Shown here piece after piece: positions 47,066-58,334 of a stretch of 64,000 nt of DNA; position 1 is the first letter of the stretch; each line of letters opens with the position of its first letter. Under the pieces are notes generated by a model. That model had not been told where the DNA came from, did not search any database, and saw only the letters and a list, made by a program, of their open reading frames with translations. Origin of the DNA: Tigriopus japonicus (lineage: Eukaryota; Arthropoda; Copepoda; Harpacticoida; Harpacticidae); assembly GCA_010645155.1 (NCBI GenBank), contig JAAGOF010000131.1, positions 163,974 to 227,973 on the forward strand, written 5' to 3'. The position numbers were made by a program, and so were the translations under genes.

Positions 47066-48283
47066 CGATTTCATGCGCATTCAACTAAATGCCAACAAAG
47101 ATGACTCAAGGAGAAATTAAGATGGCCATGCAGGCAACCAAGGGACTCTAACGAGTCCATTATTCAACTCTCCATTGAGTGAGAGTAGTCTTTCAACTTT
47201 CGTGATTTTAACTCTTTAAATTGTCGAAAAGGAAAAATTTTCTATTTACAAGCACGCACCCTTAGAAAAATACTTGCTAAAGAGGCTAAACTAATTGTCA
47301 TAGAGAACCATTTATTTAACCCTCCCATCACTCCATCCATAATCTGGACCATTTCTAGGTAACATTTGATTACTAGCATCACCATGTGTTAAAAATCAGT
47401 TAGAAATGCTTAATTAGGTCATTGTTATTTCCCACAGGGTCGACCTCTCTAGGGTAAACTACATTCTTAAGGGTAAACGCACCGTTTCATTCTTTCAAAG
47501 ACTTCAAAGTGAGAATCTTTCAAAATAAATAAAATGTCATTGAACCAAAGAAATAGCCAGAACTAACAATGAAGAAGCTAATTTGGGGGAAAAATGCCAG
47601 AACATTGCCATCTCAAAACGAAGTAACTCACCGAGATGAATAAATACGAAGTCAGCAGAAGTGTATAAGTGTGTACCTCAGGCTCACAAATCTTCACCAC
47701 GGGCCAATGTTACGAAAGATCGAGGTCCGATTGGACAATCGTAAATTCTGTGACAAAACATTGACTTCAAGAATAGGGATGGCATTATTTTTTGCATATT
47801 TTCAAATACTTTGTAGTCAATTTCAATAATTTTCAGCAATAATTATCCTTACCGGTTGCAAATTTAAGGCTGATTTATAATTTTAATTTTTAGTGAAAAT
47901 CTACTAAATGGGGTCTTAAATGATTTTCAATGAAATTTTGAAAATTTTGAAGACTTTGTGTTGGCTCTTGAAATTATTGCATACCGTAGCTGAGTACCAT
48001 CATAGGATGGTACTATAAAAGAATAGTCCATGGTCTCGCACAAAATTTACAAGTGTCTGGTGTTTCGTAACATAGGCCCCAGATTCGTGAAGACATACTG
48101 GATCTCGCCTGCATTGCATTTGATTTGGCAAGCACTTGGTTTGAATAGTCGAAAAAAAAAAAAGTTCATTTTCAGTCTAAGCTTACCTGAATTTCAAAGA
48201 CGCAGAACTTTTGACTCCGTCGTCCATTTTTTTTTTTTTGCGGATTTTCTACTACCGCTACAAAGAATGTGATTCCTTGTAAA
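47066..48283. other. Intergenic, nothing coding recognised
   Basis: AT-rich. The last 50 bases match, inverted, the sequence at 3490-3535 (a shared GATTCCTTGTAAA block), so a dispersed repeat ends here. Confidence 0.45.
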
Positions 48284-49145
48284 TAGGGACAGGAAGTTCA
48301 AACGAATAAAACTGTCAAATTAAACGAAAAAAAGACGAATAGAATTGCCCGATTATACGAAAAAAGACGAATAGAATTGCCCGATTATACGAAAAAAGAC
48401 GAATAGAATTGCCCGATTAGACGAAAAAAGACGAATAAAATTGGTCAATTAAACGAAAAAAGACGAATAAAAGTTCCCGTGAGACAAAAAAACGGAAAAA
48501 ATACTTGTAAGACGTAAAAAGTCGAATCAGTTTCCCAAAAAGGCGAATGAAACTGGCTTGAAAGAAACAAGAAAAAATAAATGCCTGTACAGACGAAAAA
48601 AGACGTTTAAAACTGCTCCAACAAAATAGACAAACTGTATGTCCCAATTGATGGGGACCAATCTGTCTGCTTGTACAAAAACGGCGAAATCCAGAAAATT
48701 AAAAAAGGAAGTACCTAGTGAGCAAGAATTAGGCAGTAGTACAGACGTCAAACAAAAACCAAGAGTTAAAAAACTTTTCTTTCTGTATCTGTCGAGGAAC
48801 TCGTTGAGTACAAGTTAATTCATAAGTGAGGATTGTATTTTGTTTGCGCAAACTGCAACAAACAATCAAATTATTGCATTGGCCTATGATTGGTAGGGTT
48901 GAACTTTCTTTGAAGTTTTTTTGCATTGGAAAATTAAAAAAAAAAACTTAAAGAGCTTGAAAGCCAAGAAAATCCAATTTTTTGGCCAATTAGACGAGAA
49001 AAAACTAATAAAATTGCCCGATTAGACGAAAAAAACGAATCAGATCCAAAATAGACGAAAAAAATTCGCGACGAAAAAAAGGTCAAAAGACGAAAAAATA
49101 TGAAAAAAGACGAAAAAGTTTGTTCGTCTAAAGTTCCTGTCCCTA
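48284..49145. mobile_element. hAT-like element, family G
   Basis: TAGGGACAGGAAGTTCAAACG at the left and TAAAGTTCCTGTCCCTA at the right form clear terminal repeats. The flanking octamers CTTGTAAA and CTTATTAT agree at only five positions, so the duplication is weak. The interior is filled with GACGAATA / GACGAAAAA repeats. Its ends resemble family A (TAGGGACGGGC). Confidence 0.8.
48320..48480. repeat. 32-bp tandem array in family G element
   Basis: About four to five copies of a 32-base unit containing GACGAATAGAATTGCCCGAT, echoing the ACGAATAAAACTG motif inside the terminal repeat. Confidence 0.93.
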
Positions 49146-49690
49146 CTTATTATGATGTTTTATTTTAACATTTAGTGCTTATTTGCCGACTCAAATGAAG
49201 TGATAGTTATTTTCTCTACTGAACAGTCACAGATATTTTTTGAAGCAGGAATTTTTTTACAGAGAATTCATTGGGTACTATTAGAAGTGCCTAATCAGTA
49301 ATCAGTAATCACACCCAAGTCCAAAATTTGTTCTTAATAAGGCAATAGATGTTCGCATCCGGATGTTCGTGGAACTCGGGCGTAGGAGAGCTGACTTTTA
49401 GCCAAGCCAATGGAACCTTGATAAACCCTTTGAAAAAACAGACGGTACCATGATGGTACATTTGATGAGCGGCCCCAATGTGAACATTGTTGTGATTGCG
49501 GCCCAAAAACTGTTCACATTTACTTGAAAACAAAAATTAACCTCGCTTGTCATTTTGGGTAAATTACTAGAAAAAATGTAATCAATTTCCTCGTCGAAAA
49601 GGGGTTGCCAAACCCCTTTTTAAATCCCTCAAAAAAGTTCGATTTCCCAAAATATACGACACGCAGTTACATCTTACACATTGGCTAGAG

Positions 49691-49925
49691 TAGCGGTCTG
49701 CAACCAGTGGGCCGCAGCCCACGTGTGAGCCCAAGGGTGGCTTTTGGTGGGCCCAGGAGTTGTGGGAAAAGTCCAAAATAGTATGCCCGAAAACGAACAT
49801 AGTATTGTACTTCTTGGCCAACAACAAATCTCTAATTTGTGGGTCTTTTCACCTATCAGTATCTGTTTGTAGAACCCTTGACTACAAAAGGTCAGATTGA
49901 GTCTTGACCCAAAAGTATCTGCTGA
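49691..49925. mobile_element. Family D MITE fragment
   Basis: Begins TAGCGGTCTGCAACCAGTGG and contains GGTGGGCCCAGGAG and TTGACCCAAAAGT blocks as in 11466-11712. The right terminus and target duplication are not recognisable. Confidence 0.75.
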
Positions 49926-50104
49926 AGGTTTTTTCCGCACATTTCGCTGGAGTGTGAGCGGGTTATTATCTGTCAAGAGGATGGTGTTTGGTCAATGTTA
50001 GCCTGTTAGTTAGTTTGGCTTTTTTAATTAAATCATTGGCAGTCTTTGAATGAATATGCCACTAGCCTTTTGCCACGCTATTTTATATAATGACAAGTGG
50101 AAAT

Positions 50105-50686
50105 CAGACCTGTTCAATTTTCTTATCTAAAAAAAAAGATAAGAGATAGTTTATCTTTTATCTTTATCTATATACTTTTTTCGGGAAAATATCTTAAAGT
50201 ATTTTTATCTAGATACTTTTTTCGTGAAAATATCTTAAAGTATCTTTATTTAGATATTTTTTCGGCAAACTATCTTGAAATATCTTTATCTAGATACTTT
50301 TTTTTGAAAAACTATCTTAGACTATGTTTATCTAAATAATGTGTTTTCTCAATCTTTTGTTTTAAAGCATCCATTATGCATTGTTTAGTATGCATTTTCC
50401 CAAAAAGTATCTAGATAAGATACTTCTAGATACTTTTCTTCATAATGCATAAATAATTTGACATCATGCATTATGAAGAAAAATATCTAGAAGTATATTA
50501 TATAGATACGTTTTGTGAAAAGTATCTTGAACTATCTTTATCTAGATACTTTTTCAGGAAAGTATCTTGAGGTATCTTTACCTAGATACATTTTTTGAGA
50601 AGTATCTTAAACTATGTTTATCTAGATACTTTGCGGAAAATACTATCTTATCTAGATACTTTTACAAATTATCTTCAACAGGTCTG
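50105..50686. mobile_element. hAT-type MITE, family F
   Basis: CAGACCTGTTCAATTTTCTT at the left and AATTATCTTCAACAGGTCTG at the right, flanked by the perfect 8-bp duplication GTGGAAAT (50097-50104 and 50687-50694). The 582-bp interior is nearly all TATCTTTATCTAGATAC-type repeats. Confidence 0.92.
50140..50660. repeat. Array of TATCTAGATA-containing units in family F element
   Basis: About eight imperfect units of some 55-60 bases (TATCTTTATCTAGATACTTT, then GAAAATATCTTAAAG). Each has a palindromic TATCTAGATA core. Confidence 0.9.
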
Positions 50687-51216
50687 GTGGAAATACGTTT
50701 CTCTTCCCAATTTCTTTTTGAAACAAGACAAATCTAAGAGTCCATTGAAAAATCGACCATTGCTTAATCTCAACTTGGCACCTACGACCCACTGAATGCC
50801 ATTTTTTAAGCATTACAAACTTTTTTAACTTGTCCCAGTGGTTCTTGTCAACATAAACAAGGTCTCATTCGCAGGAGAGCGTAATTGATTTCCGCCTAGT
50901 GAAAATCATGGTTATTTTGGTTAGGCTTCAAGGCCATAGAAATCCAGTAATTCTTGCTTGTCCTTTTATATGACGATGTTAAATTGTATGTTACTTGGTC
51001 CGCATATTAAAATTTACAAATGAACTTTGAAACGAATGAAATCCTGTTCTTAATTAATCGCTTGTGACCTTTTCATTTTCCTCTCCTTGTTCAACATTTT
51101 CATTTCATCATCAATTAGATTATCCATTATCCCGATTCTATCCAACACTCTATCTCATCTTGACGATGCTTGAGTGGAATCAACAATAAACAATAAACTT
51201 GAAATAGTCTAGAATT

Positions 51217-51446
51217 CAGGGGTCGGCGACAGCTTTTGGGTCAAAGCCCATCAATTTTGACTTGGTGTAGTCAGGGGCCCTCCAAACAGATCCAGGTAGA
51301 TTCATGGGCCCACATAGATACTATTAAAGAGCTCTGGGCCCACGAATAAAGTTCTGTGGATGCTCTCGGGCTCACTACTTTGGACTTTCCCCATTGCTCG
51401 TGGGCCTACCAAAGACCACCCTTTGCCCACCAGTTACCGACCACTG
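51217..51446. mobile_element. hAT MITE, family D, in the opposite orientation
   Basis: CAGGGGTCGGCGACAG at the left and CAGTTACCGACCACTG at the right. GTCTAG occurs on both sides, but the 8-bp duplications do not line up exactly, so there has been a small change at one edge. Contains GGGCCCAC motifs. Confidence 0.85.
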
Positions 51447-51632
51447 GTCTAGTAACTGATAAGGTTTTCCCGGTAGCAATTGAAAATTTGGTTGTCTGAT
51501 TCAATTTCCCAAAATTTCGTGTTTCGCAATTTTCCCGACGGACGAGTTTTAATCCCAAATTGAGATCTACTAAAACTTCCTAGATTTGGGAATATTCTAA
51601 TATTCTCAAAATCTGAGAGCACAAGACTAGCA

Positions 51633-51883
51633 TTTAGATCAGTCTTGCTGAAAATACTAATTTGAAGAAACCTACATAATGAACGAGAACAGGCTAAAGC
51701 ACATCAATATTTTTCGGTCCCAAAAAGACAAGCAATCATCCGGTTGTGAAAAAATGAATCCTAAAAGGGATAGCATTGTTCGTAAAAGCTGCCGTCTTAA
51801 ATGATACTTTTCTTGACATTGTAGTGCATCCCAAGAGGTGAAAATGGCTCAGGTTGGGTAAAACACGCGTGAAACTGTCCCTC
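51633..51883. repeat. Dispersed repeat, copy 2
   Basis: Partner of 19770-20012, with about 250 similar bases. The minus-strand ORFs over the two copies share short peptides ([23 protein letters not shown]), but this copy is interrupted, so coding is doubtful. Confidence 0.85.
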
Positions 51884-53388
51884 AAACAGTAATTTCGGTC
51901 ACTTGTCTTAAAAAGTAGGGTAACAGGTATCAAAGCCCTTTTTGGGCCCAGCCTCCAACCCTACATACTAACAGTTAAAGCTTGTCAGATTAGAATTCCG
52001 ACAGGGCAGTAATTTTGTTCAGATGTAAAATGTTCATTTGATGAAGAAGGATAGCTCTAGCTAGCTAGCCATTAACGGATTACGAAAGGGTTTAGTGACC
52101 GCTCTGTTCTGGGTTCGTCTGGGTCAATTGGCAATGACCTCCAAAGCGATGGCGTCGCAATTTGCCCTCATTCAGTATTCAGTTATGTTTTGTTGAAACG
52201 GCTGAATCCTTAGACAAGCAAGCTTCCACTACCTCGTTTTTAGAGAGTCGAAGGGTCCAAGCGGTTCACCGGGTTCAGCCTATTCTTGGCTGAGTCGCCA
52301 TACTAATGCAACAAAAGTGCAATTACCCCACGGACGGATATTTAAAGGGCATCATCATCCCAACTGTCTCCAGCTATCACCAGCACCACCAACAGCTTCA
52401 ATCGGACATTCCAACGTCGCTCATCGACCCAAGCGAAGCCTCCAACGGGCTCATCGCGTTGAAGCGTCTGGCAAACTGGCGATGGCGTGGCATTTTCTCC
52501 TTCGTCTTCCTTAACTACCACCACAATCACCTTCTCGAACACTAACATCACCCACTTCCTCTCGAGCTGCTTAGATAGGGTGCTTTCATCCCTGGCTCTG
52601 TTCGTGGGTTCCCCGCGTTCATTCAAACGGTCTCCTCATTGCTTTCGACGGCCACGTCCTGGGCCAAATCGGCCTCGTGGTAACCCTCCAACTTGACAGA
52701 AGAACCTGGTCGGCTCAGAAACCGGAGGCCTCCAACTACAAGTTCATGTGAGCGTGATGGTCGCTTATGACAGAAAAGTAAAGACCAAGCCCCAATGAAG
52801 TGATCTTCCTTGAACCGAATCTCCTTCTTTAGCTACAAACAGACTAAATTGGCATCTTGAGTAGATTAAGTAACTAACACTTTGGTTCAGTGGCCATGAT
52901 TTGAAAAAGAGGTCAAGTTACAGTGGGTCTAAATTTGCGAGTTCCATAGTCTCTGGTACTTTTCGTGGTCACGCTTCAAGCCCGTCCAACTGTAAAACAA
53001 GACAACGGAGACGGCCGCGAGGAACGAGGGTAACGTGGCCTGGCTGAAGAACAGAACGGGAGAAGGAAAGCCAAGAGTTCGATCCAGAGATGAGATGAGA
53101 GGGAGAGGGAGAGAGCGTGTGTGTCCAGGAGGAGTGTGAGAGTGAGATTTTTGAGAGAGGGAGGGAACTCACGAAAGAAGATTGGGAAGGCATTGTCTGT
53201 TCGCGCGTGGATTTTGAACGGCCCCAAAGGGAAATAAACGGAGGCTTCAATTCCACTTTTCGAGGAGCTTCGTTTGATCAATCCCTTTGGATTCTTCCCG
53301 CTCCGGATCCCTCCTTGGCCTTCCCTGTCTCCATTTGTGCAATCATCTCTATAGTTAATAATTATCAGCCGCACTCTTCAACGTGATC
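51884..53388. other. Upstream region of CDC25
   Basis: From about 52300 the base composition is more GC-rich than the neighbouring transposon-rich DNA, as expected for a promoter and 5' UTR. A GA-rich stretch (GAGGGAGAGGGAGAGAG) lies near 53097-53160. I see no convincing TATA box and cannot place the transcription start; an upstream noncoding exon is possible. Confidence 0.4.
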
Positions 53389-54833
53389 ATGAATTTTGCT
53401 CATCTCTCGTCAGATCCAATGGAGGCCTCTCCTATATTGCCTTCTCCCAGTCAAATTAAAGGCCGTTCAGCCCTGAATCTTCCTACAAGCAGACCTGAAG
53501 AGTGGAATAAAGAAAACGTACCCATTCCCAGTGCTCAAGCGTTTTTGACTTCCTACACAAATTCCTCGGGCTCAAATGGCTCCACGCCCAAGTTAATATT
53601 CAAGAAGCCTTCAGCCTTAACACAATTGAAGCTCCTTCAAAGACCTCTTGACTTCTCGCTCAACAGTCCCATGGGTATGATGGGGAAAAGTCCCCTCTCT
53701 ACGATAATGGAGACCTCACCGGCCTCGTCAGCAAATGGAGACCAAGACTCGCCAATGGTATCCTCGCCCTCCGTGTTCAAACCTTTGGTCTTGAATACCT
53801 CCCCCACCACTCCCAAATCTTCATCCAGATGTTCCATAGCAAAAAAACAGCGGCCCACTTCCTCTACTTGTGCCAATAAGAAGTTGGAAGGTGAACCCGT
53901 TACTGCTCCAAAGACCAATGGTGATGGCTGTTTTCTAAAGCGACGAAAAGGCATGCGGGGTGAAAAAAGGTCCATCAGTATGGAGGATGTTGAAGATTCG
54001 CCAATCTCCTCCAAACGCAAGGAATATCGGCCCACCCGTCCAGGATTGCCCGTACTCCAGCGCTCGTTTTCCGAAGCCAATGCGGCTTCAATTCGACAGG
54101 CTTGTGAACGATTAGACGAACCCAATACGACGGCCGACCGCACTCGCACTCTATCCCTGCCCGTGATGTTGAAGGGAAAGAAACACGCTGATTTGGACAC
54201 CATCGATTGTCACACGTTAGCCCGACTCATTCGAGGCGAGTTTGCGGATAAAGTCGAAAGCTACCGAATCATCGATGCCAGATATACCTACGAATTTGAA
54301 GGTGGACACATCCGTGGAGCCGAGAACTTTGGCGCTTGGGAGGAACAAGCTTTCTTTGACGAATTTCTGCCCAACCATCTGGTACCGTTGCCTACGGGCA
54401 GTCACCAAAATAACAAGGATCAGGATAAGCGCCGGATTCTGATATTCCACTGCGAGTTCTCATCTCAACGAGGACCCAAGCTCTACCGCGAGCTCAGACA
54501 AAGGTAAGAATCAGTATCAAATATGACCGACCTTGTTCTTGAGAATTGATTTTCAGGCCCATTTTTATCATTGTCGTTCTGCTTTTCAGGGATCGTATAG
54601 CCAATGCCGAATCTTACCCATGCCTACACTATCCCGAGGTGTACTTGTTGCACAATGGTTACAAGGAGTTTTTCTACAACTATAAGGAACTTTGCGAGCC
54701 CCAAGCCTACCTAGAAATGGTCCATCCCGCCTACATTGAGGAGGAATTGAAATTTCGAAAGAAATCCAAGTCTTGGACTGGCGGAACTGGCGGTACAACG
54801 ATCAAAAAAGGGGCCCTGACCAGACTGTTCTGA
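53389..54833 (+). CDS. CDC25: CDC25 dual-specificity phosphatase, two exons
   Basis: Removes the inhibitory phosphates from cyclin-dependent kinases to trigger division. Exons 53389-54503 and 54590-54833 with a short GT-AG intron give 452 residues. The N-terminal regulatory half is low in complexity, with several SP and TP sites, a KEN box (residues 41-43, NKENVP) fitting APC/C degradation, and RSFSEAN near residue 228, a 14-3-3/checkpoint-kinase type site. The rhodanese-like catalytic domain follows: YRIIDARYTYEFEGGHIRGA, then HCEFSSQR with catalytic Cys355 and Arg361 (C-x5-R), then DRIANAESYPCLHYPEVYLL and GYKEFF. The intron splits the domain just after the active-site loop. The first ATG in frame is 53389. 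Fly string/twine and vertebrate CDC25A-C are the homologues; only one copy is visible here. Confidence 0.95.
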
Positions 54834-55129
54834 TCGTCGTTTGCGATCCACCACATAATTGTTGTCCTTGTTTTCATTCTTTCGATTTTGATTTAGCGTT
54901 GATTTAGTAGCAATACCGCCCATGATCTCAAAGCTCACAGCACTGCCTTTTCGGTTTGTGAGAGCCCTCTGGCCCCATAATTGAGATTCCTAGAACCTCG
55001 AATTTATGAGACGACTTCATCCTCAACTTGGAAAACTGATAGATAATTATTGTTCAAGCCGATCTCAATTCACCTTTGTACAATGATTGTTCAGTTTTTT
55101 CGAATGTTTTCGAAAAAACAGTAATTTCT

Positions 55130-55350
55130 GGTACATCCCTGGCCATTCGATGATTGGCCTGTGCGTTCTTCTAGTCAAATGTATAAATATCTGTGATAAT
55201 GAATTAGTCAAGACAATCAAATGAATATGCCAAGGTGTGAAGCCACCTGGCACATCTATTTTATTGTCTTGACTAGTTCATTATTACAGATATTTGTACA
55301 TTTGACTAGAAGAACGCACAGGCCAATTAACGAATGGCCTGGGATGTACC
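55130..55350. mobile_element. Near-perfect palindromic MITE downstream of CDC25
   Basis: Two arms of about 107 bases (55130-55237 and 55244-55350), roughly 90% complementary with a 6-base loop. Ends are GGTACATCCC and GGGATGTACC. It lies about 300 bases after the CDC25 stop and could be transcribed in the 3' UTR. Confidence 0.9.
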
Positions 55351-57143
55351 AATGTCAAGGATTTTGTTGTCCTTATGTATTTTGTCCTCAATTCCAAATT
55401 ATGACTAGAAAAATCCGCTTCTTTTTTATTTAATGAAATACTGTAGGTCCTGGTCGGGATTCGGCAGTTTCTGCTACACTAGGCAAACGTAAGATAAAAT
55501 ACCTCCATTTTAAAGATTAGATACCGATGGCTCAACAAGCTCTTTAAGGCTTCAGGCCACTTTTATGTACTGCGTGCGAATCCAAACTCCGATTGTGAGT
55601 TTTGCACTTTCTCGTGGGGGAGGAGGCTTCAGAACGTTTTATCCTCGTCGCCATTGAAAGAACGTGGAATGCACACGAAATAAAGTAGTTCTGAAGGGTG
55701 AAGAAGTCCCAGAGATCATTTCTTTATTACTGTTTACTAGCAAGAATATCACAGCATTTTTACATGGTTATGACTAGAGTGCAGTAAGTTGTGAACGCAT
55801 TCCAATTACAGGTAATTTTATTAAAATGCAACATAAAAGCGACAAAGCCCCTAAAACTGGCCTTTTGGGCAGAGCACTTATGGATTGAGGAACGCCATTC
55901 CCTTTTTGAAAAGGAATTTGCGAGTAATACGTTCCTCATTTTTGGGAAAAATAATAGGACCTGTAATCCGTTCCTATTTTTAAGGAACGGCTAAAGACCT
56001 GATCAAAACCAATTTATCAATAAAAACAAACCAAGGCATTTCCTCTCATTTTTCAAAACGTACCCATAAGCGAATGCCGGGGAAAGATGGAGGTCAACTT
56101 GTCCAAGGCTAGAACTTCTTGAAGTTGGTTCTCCGCCATTCTTGATTATTCTTGGTTTTGTGGCTTTCAAAAGATGCAACTTTCTCCCAAAATGTGAAAC
56201 TTTGGTTCATATTTGTCAAATTTTGTAACTTTTGGTGTCTTTTTGCTATAAATTTGCAACTTTCGTCGTTTTGGTCATCCAGTTTCTTGAATCTTAACGC
56301 AAAAGTTGAGTTACTTGGAGGGTTTAATAAAATTTGCATTGTCTGCATGATGAACGACAACGTTTTTCGTTGTAGATTTGACCTATTGTATATTTTTGTC
56401 ACTTTTAACACATTTAATGCAGAAAAGTCGTAGGCCTTTTCAGACTTGAGTTTCATTTTGAGATGACAAGGTCTACAACTTTGACTTATTTTTCACATTT
56501 TGTTATGGAGAACAAAATACAAAATCAAAATCCACATTCAATGCAGTCCTGTTTGGATTTATTTGTTAAGCAGGAAAAAAACCTTCAATCGAGATTTCCC
56601 TTCAATCAAAACCTGAAGGAAATGATGCGAAGGACTGATGTGGCTAAATATTTTATGTATTATTACCATGTGACATATATTTTCAGCACTTTTTGATCAT
56701 TTTCTAACATTAAAATTTGCAACCCTCGTCTGCTTCTGTTTCTCTCTTGCTTCAGCAAGCCACATCGTCAAAATATTTACCCAAAAATTGGGGAAACAAT
56801 GGGAAAAAATTGTGGGAAAAATCTTCTGATTTTTAGTCTTTACATGGAGGGCTATGAATCGCAAAATCGGGAATGTTTTGATAGGTTTGTACGAAGGTTG
56901 TTTTTTAAATATATTCAAAGTTATTTTTGGTTGTATTGCAAATCAACTCAAAGTTTACGTGATTTTCTGCACCTCAGCAACTCTGCAGAGCACATCGTGC
57001 CAAAAATGTAAGACAGGAGACGTTGTTTCGTTTTATTGTATGTAGTTTCCTTCAATTAATGAGGTCCAAAGGTCGATTCTCCTCCCTGACCTTTCTTGAG
57101 GAAATTAGACAATTTTACATGAAGCCAATATTCTTGTCCTCTA
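55351..57143. other. Intergenic, no gene recognised
   Basis: An AATAAA at 55679-55684 could serve CDC25. Bases 55800-56000 contain several GGAACG / CGTTCC blocks. Bases 56120-56440 are T-rich with spaced AACTTT motifs. None is a recognisable gene. Confidence 0.4.
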
Positions 57144-58052
57144 CAGTGTGTCCAAAAAAAATGCGAATGTTTTCAAGATTTATTTTAGGGCTGCTTTAAT
57201 CATTATTTGTACTGTTTTAGGCCTTTTGAGTAATCGTTTGACAGTATACTTTGAGATGATGTAAATAAAATAGTGGTTTGTAAGTAAGACATTAAAGAAA
57301 AATGGATGTAAAGGAGGGTGTGACTGGTTTGCTGTGCGCCCAAACACCCGTATAACTAATTGCAACGATTGTGGGATCCCACCTGGCTACCGTTTCATGT
57401 ATCCAACGTTCACTCCTTGATGGAATACGTCCACGGAAGCCAGAAAAAGGTCGTCCACGGTCCGCTTGCCTAACAACAGTCATCAGATTAGTGAAATAGA
57501 AAATGAGGCAAAATCCTATGAAATCGATCCAAAAAGTAACAAAGAAAGCCAATATTTAAAAAAACTACTATGCAACAGTTGCACTTGACCAACAGTTCAA
57601 GTCATTTTTGACCAATTTCTACGAAGTAATTAACGAAATATCGGCTTCCTTGGCCAATTTCCGGATTGATCACAAATGCGGGATTTTGCCTCTTTCTGTC
57701 CCACCGGTCCGATGGCCTTGGGTGCAAGAGCAGACCGTGGATGGCCACTTTCCGGCTTCCTTGGACGTGGTCCATCAAGGAGTGAATGTTGGATTCAGTA
57801 AACGGTAGCCAGGTGGCATCCCACAATTTTTGTTTGATTTTGTTTTACGAGTTTTTGGGCAAGCAGCAAAACAGTCTCAACCTCCTTTCATATATTTATC
57901 TCATATTTTTAAACTGGAAACCACTTTTTGTTCACGTCATCTCAGAATAAATAGTCAAGTGATGACACACATATGTTAAGACAGCAAAAATAATGATTAC
58001 TGCTATCCAAAAAATATTCTTAAAAGTTTCGCATTTTTTATGGGACATACTG
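57144..58052. mobile_element. Mariner-type non-autonomous element with internal inverted duplication
   Basis: CAGTGTGTCC with AAAAAATGCGAA at the left and GCATTTTTTATGGGACATACTG at the right, flanked by TA (57142-57143 and 58053-58054). Inside, 57369-57480 and 57710-57830 are inverted copies of one segment: TGGCTACCGTTTCATG pairs with AAACGGTAGCCA, and both have CACTCCTTGATGG-type blocks. Short frames across them (WDATWLPFTESNIHSLMDHV) are not a transposase I recognise. Confidence 0.8.
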
Positions 58053-58054
58053 TA

Positions 58055-58334
58055 CATGGCTGTGACATTCAGCATATATGTGAATGCCGCCACAACCTCT
58101 CGCTAGATGGCGCGGTCTGAACGTCATGTGCGAAAGAGATTGGCGCCACGCAAGTAGCGCCCCCTGCAACGATGATGAGACGAACTGTTCGTACGTTGCT
58201 AAAGAGAGAAATATATCAATCCGAATTTAACGTTATTGTCGAAGTGTTTGGTTATTTCCGGGCGATTGGAAGCGCCCGCAGTATCAGTACGAACAGCGTC
58301 CCGTGATTTAGTGGTTGGATTTGGCCCAGAAGCG
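58055..58334 (+). promoter_or_regulatory. Probable 5' LTR and leader of the BEL/Pao element
   Basis: Sits between the mariner element and the gag start codon. Contains an AT-rich TATA-like AAATATATCAA near 58210. Candidate LTR starts are TGTGACATTC near 58069, and a possible end is ACGAACA near 58297. The 3' LTR is outside the window, so the borders cannot be confirmed. Confidence 0.5.

Noticed and set aside
53637..54203. 188-residue ORF on the minus strand
   Set aside because: Antisense shadow of the CDC25 regulatory region.
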